This document shows, piece after piece, positions 55,991 to 64,000 of a stretch of DNA of 64,000 nt. The notes beneath the pieces are model-generated. The model searched no databases. It was not told where the DNA came from and saw only the letters and a program-made list of their open reading frames with translations. The stretch's first letter is position 1. Every line of letters starts with the position of its first letter. The stretch covers positions 1-64,000 of the forward strand of contig JANQBS010000144.1 in assembly GCA_033085395.1 (NCBI GenBank), read 5' to 3'. A program made the translations under genes and the position numbers. The stretch comes from Xanthoparmelia taractica. Its lineage: Eukaryota > Ascomycota > Lecanoromycetes > Lecanorales > Parmeliaceae.

Positions 55991-56651
55991 CTACCCTTGC
56001 TCCAAACTTTGGACCGAGCTCGCAGCATAATTCCAATTAAGATCTCCAGTCCCTGTCTTCTGTCCATCTTCCAAATAGTCGAACTCAATCCCAGGCAACC
56101 TGTATACTTGCTGAAAATTCAAGAGCATTTTCGCCAGATAGACAAGATCACTGTACTCCATACTTTTGAGTGGTGGCTTGTGCGACAGTACCTGCAACGT
56201 CAACCTGTTCTCAGAGCACCTGAACTCGTTATCGTGAAGCTGCGGATGCTGCTCGACTTCATTCCAGATGGCGTTGAAAGCCGTGCTGAGCGTTTCGACC
56301 ATGCAGGGGAGGATATTGTAACTTGAGATGAAAGGACCGCTTTTTAATTTGGTGATTCGCAAGGTGAGACCGCCCATCTTTTCATCGTATGGCACTTTGG
56401 CAAGAATTTTGAGATGTGGATCAGCGGGACCCGCAGCTCTTATTGAGGTGTCAGTTTTGACGACCTCTCTAAGCTCGGAAAAGAGGAGAGGCAAAAACGC
56501 ACAAGGAACCGTTGAGGCTGTTCAAACTGCTGAGCGAGAGAGTGTTCTCAAGAGCCGGTGGACTTGCGCGTCGGCCTGATCTAGCGGAGCAAGGGAGTGT
56601 GATGCGTTGAAGAAGCAGGATGAATGTGGAAAAGGATATGAAGGTCTTCAT
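55991..56651 (-). CDS. Possible small secreted protein of unknown function
   Basis: A hydrophobic leader starts at Met 56,649-56,651 (MKTFISFSTFILLLQRI). The frame changes at about 56,520-56,560. A 46-nt GT-AG intron (56,518-56,563) would join it to the downstream frame, giving 615 nt and 204 residues. The downstream part has four Cys overall and contains GPFISSYNILPCMVETLSTAFNAIW, then SMEYSDLVYLAKMLLNFQQVYRL, and ends SSVQSLEQG. I recognise no family. The 46-nt intron is short and its donor weak, so a frameshifted gene is the alternative. If real, it is an extracellular protein or effector candidate by leader and size only. Confidence 0.4.
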
Positions 56652-58336
56652 CTTGAGCGTGAGCAACGACCAATTCCTGGATTCTGGATGAAAAAGCCAA
56701 TGTTTGATCGACTGCAGCAGAGACCTCATTCTTCAATTGCCTTCCTGAACTACCTTTTCGGTTAAAGTCGAGGCCATCCTTTCGCGATTCGTCGCTCACG
56801 CCGCGCTTCTCCTCATCATGGGCATCAAAGATTGCCTTTTGCCGATGCGACATCCGAGGCGCAAACATCGCATGATGGGGGAGATCGTTTACTCGACGAT
56901 CCCGTTTTCCGATTGCTGTCATCGATAGGAGCTGGAAATGCCACCCCGCACGGTATGATCTAAGCCCCCTCAGACACCCTCAGACAGAGGAACCGCGGAG
57001 ACTTGGCCATGCGAATGAGTGTCTTTGGAGTCACAATCAACTCACAAATTGCACGTTTTCTATATTTAACTACATGACTGCTGCCAAAGGAATTAACAAG
57101 ACTCTCTGATAATAATAGATCTCTGCAGCGTCCTCCGCTTCACCTCGTTCGGTCCGACTTGTGCAATGGTGAAACAAGGCGTCGTCCCGCATCGTCTGAA
57201 CGGCTCAGACGGCTTTGACAGAGAGATAGTGCTATCGTCTATGGGGATTTGGACCAGTAATCGGCAACGACTTCATTAATACTGTGGATGAGCTCGGCGC
57301 TTGACAAATGCGGAACGCCTGCAGATGGAGACAGTGCTCCTGGAGCTTGAAACTTTTTCGCTTGGCCAATTCACTCCTGGTGGCTGTATGGGTGGGGGGG
57401 GCAATCGATTTCTCCTTTCCCTCCCTACAACCCTCCGAGCTTTGGAGTATGCTTGTGACTGGATATGGTGCATTCGTCCTTCAAAACAAGAAACACCAAT
57501 TGGATATACAACCGCATAGGCGCTCCTCCCTTCCTCACTCCCTCCCTCCCTTCAACAAACCTGTCTTCCTTCCCATCCTTCCTTCCTGCCTTCCTCCCTC
57601 CCTCCCTCCCTCCTTCCCATCCTTCCCCAAACAAACAAACAAACCGTCATCCCGGAAATAGCAAAGATTGATACCCAGCCTGACTCATTCAGTACGGACC
57701 CGTCCCACGTCCCACTTCCCATATCCCCACTTCCCACGTGTACGGAGTCGGATATTTATACATGTATAACTGTGTATAACTGTCTGTGTATATATATATC
57801 CCGTAGGGCTTTCAAAGTAGATGTTGTTGCTCTGCTCTCGAGATTGGCTTTCTCCTCTGTCGCCGGCGCCGTTGTTGGTGTTGGTGGTTTCAAGTACAGG
57901 GGATGAAATTGTTTGGATTAGTGTGAGTGAATGAGAGGAGAGGAGAGGAGAGGAGAGGAGAGGAGAGTGAGATGGTGGCGCTTATCTTGTCTTGTCTTGT
58001 TTGCTTGGGTTCTGGCTGTGGACGATTGAGATGGAAAGTGAATGGTGAATGGTGAATGATGGAAGATGCAGATGCAGATGCAAATGCAGACGCAGTAAAG
58101 ACCTGGGTCAATTATATCCCTGCAAAACGGCAAAGAGAAGCAAGTATCTACATCTACATAGTCTAAGCAAGGTAGGATCGAGGAATGTCGCCGGGATGAC
58201 ATTCAGCATCACACACCGACGCCTGTAAGAACTCCAAGCCGAAGGGGGGATTTCCATCACTCCCCATATGCTTCCTTCCCCCCCATATGACCCCGCGCGA
58301 CTATGCTCTTCGTTCCTCGCCATGCCATTTTATACT
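56652..58336. repeat. Intergenic region with pyrimidine and GGAGA tracts
   Basis: A CCTT/CCTCC-rich stretch lies at about 57,525-57,620, followed by (CAAA)n. A clean pentamer repeat (GGAGA)n is at about 57,932-57,967, followed by ATGCAGATGCAGATGCAAATGCAG near 58,067-58,090. No gene is supported. Confidence 0.5.
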
Positions 58337-60345
58337 TTACAAAGGCCCCGTTCCCGACTTTCCGATCCCCTCGACCCTGAAGCCGAGCCTTCCTAGCTTG
58401 GCCGCGTCGACCACGTTCCTCCCGTCAAAGACATACATGGGCTTCCTCATCACCCGGGCGATGTGACTCCAATCCAGGCGTCCGTTCGATTGGATTTCCG
58501 CGATAGTGGCGACGTGTTCGCGGATACTGACGAGTGGGGCGGTGCCTTTGACGGCTGTTTCGTCCTCGTCGGCGACTGAGGTTCGAGAACTCAGGTCCGC
58601 GAGGGATGACTTGGAGCTGATGCCGTTGCTGGAAGAGATGGGCTCCGAGTCCTGGGAGGAGCTCGAGGCTCGCTTGGGGATGCCGTGGCTGAGGGTGATG
58701 GGGTTGCTTTGGGTGAGGGTGGAAGGTTTGATGGCCTTGTTGCTGAACTCATCCCATTCCGTGGCAATGACGACGGCGTCCGCGTCTTCACAGGCTTCGT
58801 AGGCGGTCCTGCAGATTGTGGTCCGTTTCTTAACCTTGTCGAATTGGTCAGTGCCATATGATAAACTTTCCCAAATGGCGCTCTCTTCGACTTTGGGATC
58901 GTAGATTGTGACCTCGGCATTCTCCACGATGAGATGATTGACGATGCTGATGGCGGCACTTTCTCTCGTGTCGCCCGTGTCCTTTTTGTACGCGTATCCA
59001 AGGATGGCGACTTTCTTGTTCGTGAGCGTCTGGAACAGGCAAGCGACGATACGCTTGATGAAGCGGTCCTTTTGGTACTCGTTGATTTCAACCACCGAGT
59101 TCCAGTAAGACGCGACTTCGGGAAGATGCATGGTCTCGGCAATGTACACGAGGTTCAGAACGTCCTTCTTGAAGCAGGACCCTCCGAAGCCGATGGATGA
59201 CTTGAGCATTTTCGAGCCGATACGTCGATCTAAACCGACGGCAAAAGCGACTTCGTCAATGTCTGCACCCGTTGCTTCACAGACAGCACTGAGGGCGTTG
59301 ATGCTGCTAATACGCTGGGCCAGGAGCGCGTTGGCGGCGAGTTTGGCCATTTCCGCCGACCAGAGATTCATGGTGATGACTCGCTCTCGAGGCACCCATC
59401 TAGCGTAGACGTCCGCCAATGCAGCACACGCTTGGAGTCCCTGCTCAGTCCGGAGGGATCCGATCAAAATCCTGTCCGGCACCAGCAAATCGTTGATGGC
59501 CGTACCTTCGGCCAAAAACTCTGGATTGGACAAGATATCAAATCGAACTCCAGGCTTGCCCATGGCGGAGAATGTGCCCCTGATGCGATCCGCGGTTTTG
59601 CAAGGCACCGTACTCTTCTCCACCACGATCTTGTCATTCTCGGCTACCTCTGCAATCATACGTGCGGCTTTTTCAACGAAGACCAGATCCGCCGCCCGGC
59701 CAGCGCCGGTGCCAGTGAATTTGGTAGGTGTAGGAACGCAGAGGAAGATGAGGTCTGCTGCAGCGATCGACTCTCTGACTTTGTCGGAGAAGATGAGATT
59801 TGGGGTCCGGTCAATGCCATCACGGGCGGGCTTGAGGACCTCCATGAGACCGGGCTCGTAGATGGGGAGGTGGTCGGTGTTCCAGGCTGCAATTCGCTGA
59901 GAGTTCAAGTCGGCCACTGTGACTTGGATGTCGGGGCATTTGTTGGCTATGACGGCGCATGTTGGTCCTCCCTACGGAGAAACAAGTCAGCTTCTGGGAC
60001 ATTGCAATGGGTCAGTGGGTTCAGATCACTGACCACGTAGCCCGCTCCCAAGGAGCATATCTTCCTGATTTTTCTGCGCACGACAGGCGTGTGTGAGTCG
60101 AATGAGATGGCGTCAGGATTGGAGGACGGTGTCTCTGGGTGAGTGTTGGCGGGTTGGGTGACTTGTGGTGGAGGCATATCTACAGATTGATCTTGCATGA
60201 TCAGTGGCATAGAGGGGATTGGTGGATAGTCCGGCGGTGGGAAGAAGTAAGTCAGACAAGGTAGTAAGGTAGTAAGGGCAGTAAGGCTAGATGGTCGTGG
60301 GCGTAGGAGATGCGAAGGAGAGGCTTCCGATATTGATGGGTTCAA
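58337..60345 (-). CDS. UDP-glucose 6-dehydrogenase
   Basis: It oxidises UDP-glucose to UDP-glucuronate with two NAD(+). Two exons (60,034-60,345 and 58,337-59,971) around a 62-nt intron join GAGYV to GGPTCAVIA, restoring the GAGYVGGP NAD-binding motif. The full frame gives 648 residues; starting at Met 60,208-60,210 (MPLIMQDQSVDMPPP) gives 603. Further motifs are VTVADLNSQRIAAWN, DLIFLCVPTPT, EKSTVP, SNPEFLAEGTAI, and the catalytic Cys in GFGGSCFKKDVLNLVY. The C-terminal domain has VAILGYAYKKDTGDTRESAAI and ends with MRKPMYVFDGRNVVDAAKLGRLGF. A Ser-rich insert of about 70 residues (KRASSSSQDSEPISSSNG region) lies between ATEWDEF and the last motif; it looks disordered and could be phosphorylated. 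The N-terminal 60-100 residues before KICSLGAGYV are also low-complexity. Confidence 0.9.
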
Positions 60346-61366
60346 TTATCATGCACGATGGAATAGGCAAAGTAATCCCATCTTCTTGCATGCACCTGCA
60401 GACCACCACATTCATGATCTTGCCATTAAATCCGACAGATATTCTTTAATCCTTGTAAAATCTCCTAGATCTTCCCTGATCTTACTTGTAGAAGTTAGTA
60501 CTTTGTAGTCGTGTAATTTATTCAGCGAGCAGAATTGAGAAAATAATAAAAAATAAAAAATTCATAGATGAGAATTTTTGAAGATGAAACCCTGAATCCG
60601 GGTTCCTGGGACTAGCATTTTAAAAGCAGCATAAAACTAAAGTAAGCCGCTTTATTATTATGATTATTCTTCTTCTTCTGCCTTCCCGTGCTTCCGTAGT
60701 TTGCCTCACAACTTTTAGCCTGTCTTCATTATAAGGTAAGTATATAACTCAGGGTGGGGTCTACGGCTATTCGGCTAAGGTATTGATGCCTCTAAAAGTA
60801 CGCCCCCACGTTTGAGGGGCTCTTGGCTTACGTACTTCGCCTTTTGAAGATTTGAAACTCCGGAGCGAAGCTTCTTCCCAAAGCAACTGCTTGCCAACCA
60901 GAGTCGTATGCTATGACGTTGGAGGTCAAGGTTTCATCCTCAACACTGGCAACTGGCATCCATACAACAGACTGTTCGCGTGACAAGCTACCAAGGTCAT
61001 CGTCGGACATAACAAACCCGTTAAACTAAAGTACCTTGAGGTATCTTATTCACTTCAAGCCGAGCAAGTGCGCCTCCAGACTTGCACTAAAAGTAGCGAC
61101 CCGCAACAATTCTCTCAGCCGCGTGAGACTTTACTTTAGCTGCAGCAAAACACAAATGATGTGCCAAATATTATTCGCTACACAACGCTGCCTACTCTCA
61201 TTTTCCCCTCAGCTCCGCATGTCTGCATACAAGTACAACTGGTGGCTTGACGAATCAACACTGCACCAGTTGTCAGATCATGCTCGGAGTGAGTAATGCT
61301 GACGCGAGTGTGCCTGGGCTTTCGCCCAAGCTCGCTCGGCTGATACGGGCAACGGCCTATCATGTC
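60346..61366. other. Intergenic region, no supported gene
   Basis: About 1 kb, AT-rich at 60,530-60,680. It contains the UDP-glucose dehydrogenase promoter and the 3' flank of the leftward transporter. Short frames only. Confidence 0.45.
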
Positions 61367-62641
61367 TCAATCAATTACCCTCGGACTTGCATCAATATCG
61401 CGGCGCAGATCCTTGGCCATGCTACTTTCCACCTTTTTGCCCTTGGAGTCCAACTCCACCTTGCTGTATATGGCTGCGCCCCCTAGAGTCACCAGCATAC
61501 CGGCACCATTCCATACCCCCACCGTCACATCAAACAGTAGGATCCCGAACAATACCGTGAGGCACTGTTTCAGATTGGCGCACACTGTCATGGTCAATGC
61601 GCCTGCCAGCTTGTTCGTCTGAAAGGACGAGATGTTGAGAAGGAAGGCCAGAAGGCCATTGCCGAGTAGTGCCGAACTGTAAGAAGGAGTGAGGTTGCCT
61701 TGCGCGACCCAGGCTGAGAAAGCACTTGCTTCACCGGTCGCAATAGCGTAGAGTAAAGATTGTAGTGCCGCCAGAGGTGACATCCGTAAGAGGATCTCGA
61801 GCGCAGGGAGCGCAAGGCTGCCCGTCATGATCCGATTTGACATGACCGTCTTGAACGCAGAGAGGACGACACCAAGGAGCGTGAGCGTGAAGCCGATTGC
61901 AGTAAAATAGTAGTCACCGTATGTGGCCAAGCCGACGCCGAGTATGACTGGTATGAGGGATATATAGGTCGCTTGAGAGTATGTTCGTCCGTAGATAAAG
62001 CGATAGATGAGGATGGTGAAGATGGGGCAGGTAGATCGCATGATCTGGTGGAAAGGTACCGAGACCATCGCCCTATATCCTCAAGTTAGTGTTGGTTTGA
62101 GGCGATACTGCTGAAAGCACTGACAGTGATACATTCGAAATTGCTATGTTGACGGTAAAGAGGAATGAGAAGCTGATCAAGACCAAGTTCTCGCGAGTCG
62201 TGAGCTTTGACATCTTGAAGTGACCCCTCAACATGAGTATGTAGCAACCCAGCGTCGCTGAGGTCGTGTGCAAGGTAGTGAGCAGCCATGGGAAAGGAAA
62301 CTGCATCACCCGCACGTCAGTAAAAGTACGAAAAGTTGCTGGAGCTGCATGGACAGCCTTGAAAGCGGTGGCCAACGTACCTTTCCAAGTACTGCCTTGT
62401 TGTAAAGGGTAAGGGTGAGGTTCAACCCAAAATACAAGGCCAGATAGAAATACTTGGTGCTTGTAGGTATTTGATACTCAGGAGCAATTGACGCTGTACT
62501 CTGTGTTCGGGCATGTCGATTCTGAGCCTCGACATCACTCTTGATGATTAAAGTTTCCTTCTCCATCCTTGAATCTTGGCTGTTGGTCCTCTCATCTTCA
62601 CTTCCGTATGACGAGTCATGATAGGGACTCTTTTCCGCCAT
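61367..62641 (-). CDS. TPT-family (triose-phosphate / nucleotide-sugar) membrane transporter
   Basis: A drug/metabolite-superfamily transporter of the TPT domain type, usually in the Golgi or ER membrane of fungi. Exons 62,381-62,641, 62,125-62,300 and 61,367-62,072 give 1,143 nt and 380 residues. The N-terminal ~60 residues are polar and Ser-rich. Then comes YFYLALYFGLNLTLTLYNKAVLGK-FPFPWLLTTLHTTSATLG, a TPT hallmark, VNIAISNVSLAMVSVPFHQIMRSTCPIFTI, and near the end NKLAGALTMTVCANLKQCLTV and GMLVTLGGAAIYSKVEL. About ten membrane helices are expected. The substrate (UDP-sugar, GDP-mannose, triose phosphate or other) cannot be assigned. The neighbouring UDP-glucose dehydrogenase makes a nucleotide-sugar link tempting but unproven. 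Confidence 0.87.
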
Positions 62642-63622
62642 TGTTGCGACTGTATATGATGCAAGTAGAGGATAGCTTGGTGTCTGTAGAATGCGAGGAA
62701 GCTCTGCTGGTCATCATTATATTACTGTATTGCTTTGCCAGTCTGCCAAGCGTGAGATTGGAGTCAGACGCCAAGGCTTGGGCTCGAAAGCTCTCTCCTC
62801 TCGAGCTGAGCTTGGTCGCTGTTGATTTCGTTCGGGATGGAAGGCCTAACCCTGTATCGGATGGGCCAAGACTGCAAGGCAAGGTATTCTTGTGGAAGGG
62901 GCTGATGGCGAGTGCTGCAAAGTGAACAAATATTTTCTGCAAGCCACTCCACCCCTTTGTGACCAGAGGACTATTGGAGGGTGGTGGGTTGGGAGAATTT
63001 TTGAGTCGATAGGAGAATTTGCAGATAAATGATTACTTCTAGTAGCGACAGCAATTTAAATCGTTACCTTGGTATTTGCTAAAGTACCTTAGTCGGCAAA
63101 CTTTGATCGGCACATCGGCATTAATACCTAGTAGAAGAAGTATTTTATTTTCGGCTCTAAAGACACGCGGAAGGCTTGGCGGAAGGCTTGGAAGCCTGCG
63201 TGGCTAGTGTTCCGGAACTTCCGAATTCTGGAAATCAAGAGCAAACCCCCTTCTATTTTAGCGTATCTACAGAATATTTCCTTGGCAATTTCCTTGGCGA
63301 CAAAAAGTCTCAAGGAACAATGCTCGGCCTCAAACACCGATCATCATTATTATTGTACAACTTCTCTGCTGGCTCAGAACCACTATCATCATTATAATGT
63401 GCATCCAGGAGCAATTCGGCGTTCAGCACCGGTCATACTACTCTCCTTCGCTCTGCAACGCCTGGTAATATGTCTGACATTGATCCCTTGATCAGGACCT
63501 TCGTGGAGAATTAGGACGTTTGGCAGGAGCGAAGCCTCCTGCCCATGTCTTGTCACTGTCATCGTCGCTCTGAATAGCCTAGAACGACAACTAGAGAACT
63601 ATCTTTACATTCTAATCTCAGG
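62642..63622. other. Divergent intergenic region
   Basis: About 980 bp between two divergent starts. A short direct duplication, CGGAAGGCTTGG followed by CGGAAGGCTTGG, is at about 63,169-63,192. No gene is recognised. Confidence 0.45.
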
Positions 63623-64000
63623 ATGGTGTTCCTCCGGACTGGCGCACGTGGCACTTTTATACAAAAATCAATAATCATCATCTTGGCATTCATATGTATA
63701 GCTTCCTTGTTAGCCAACCGCGAGAAAGTAAGTCCCCGCACGAGATGTGGCACAGTGTCTCTCTAACTAAACCTTGCTCAAATAGCTTTCTACCTCAATA
63801 AATAATACTGTTGGACGGCCCCAGCAAGCATCGACCCCTGACGACGCTGCTTCGCAAAATGTCCAGGCGTCCGCGACAGACGTGCAGGCTCCCACGAACG
63901 ACCACGAAGCCTCAGATGCATCTCTACACCTCCTCGTACCTGCAACTAGCAGCAACCAATACTTCTGCCAGCTCCTCCTCTCAGCAGCTGTCCTGAACTA
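63623..64000 (+). CDS. N-terminal part of a type II membrane protein, probable glycosyltransferase-like (cut by window edge)
   Basis: Exon 1 (63,623-63,727) encodes 35 residues with one membrane segment (SIIIILAFICIASLLA) after a short basic N-terminus, the layout of Golgi type II proteins. A 58-nt intron (63,728-63,785, GTAAGT...AATAG, with CTAAC-like branch) leads to exon 2, which is open to the window end. It reads a polar Gln/Ala/Ser stem and then HLLVPATSSNQYFCQLLLSAAVLN. This last block resembles the start of the catalytic region of a group of fungal glycosyltransferase-like proteins; that is recall, not a search. The rest lies outside the window. Confidence 0.55.

Noticed and set aside
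1..64000. tRNA, rRNA, CRISPR or a complete transposon
   Set aside because: I looked for T-loop words, regular spacer arrays, and transposase or reverse-transcriptase frames and found none I could support by eye.

Overview
The window is nuclear DNA of a filamentous ascomycete (Pezizomycotina). The evidence is short introns of about 46-104 nt with GT or GC donors, CTAAC or CTGAC branch-like motifs and AG acceptors. There are also families typical of these fungi: a CFEM-Pth11 type receptor, a HeLo-like domain protein, a GPI-anchored PLC-like phosphodiesterase, Doa10, Nup82 and MED20. I cannot name the class or genus from sequence alone. I found no tRNA, rRNA, CRISPR array or complete transposon.

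Left part (1-16 kb): a 75-base poly-C run, then an inositol-pentakisphosphate 2-kinase gene and a GPI-anchored PLC-like gene. A decaying stretch follows from 5.8 to 13.2 kb with three broken genes: a GH26-like glycosidase, an MFS sugar transporter and a multi-pass membrane protein. Each is recognisable but carries stop codons or frameshifts. A 74-nt foldback element lies at 14.0 kb. Next come a DUF952 gene and MED20, tail to tail.

Centre-left (16-26.5 kb): the most unusual gene, at 16,056-19,589, encodes a HeLo-like N-terminal segment, a catalytically dead kinase-like domain and a trypsin-like serine protease domain with an apparently complete His-Asp-Ser triad. An acetyl-CoA acetyltransferase/thiolase and the pyridoxal-phosphate synthase glutaminase subunit are divergent across a 244-bp promoter that carries a perfect 7+7 palindrome. 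Cap-binding protein Cbp20 and nucleoporin Nup82 are head to head; both act in mRNA export.

Middle (26.5-43.2 kb): two long gene-poor, microsatellite-rich stretches (26.4-29.4 and 30.6-37.8 kb) flank a TALE homeobox gene. The Doa10-type membrane E3 ubiquitin ligase follows.

Right part (43.2-64 kb): divergent from Doa10 is a roughly 1,521-residue Ala/Ser-rich repeat protein with one N-terminal membrane segment and a C-terminal KDEL. Then come a sorbitol/xylitol dehydrogenase, the CFEM-Pth11-like receptor (8 exons), a possible small secreted protein, UDP-glucose 6-dehydrogenase, a TPT-family nucleotide-sugar/triose-phosphate transporter, and a type II membrane protein cut by the right edge. UDP-glucose dehydrogenase and the transporter could both serve sugar-nucleotide metabolism, but nothing in the sequence shows co-regulation.

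Exon junctions were derived by hand from frame continuity and splice motifs. Where all exons of a gene were assigned, the summed coding length is a multiple of three. Family names rest on recognised motifs, not on a database search.
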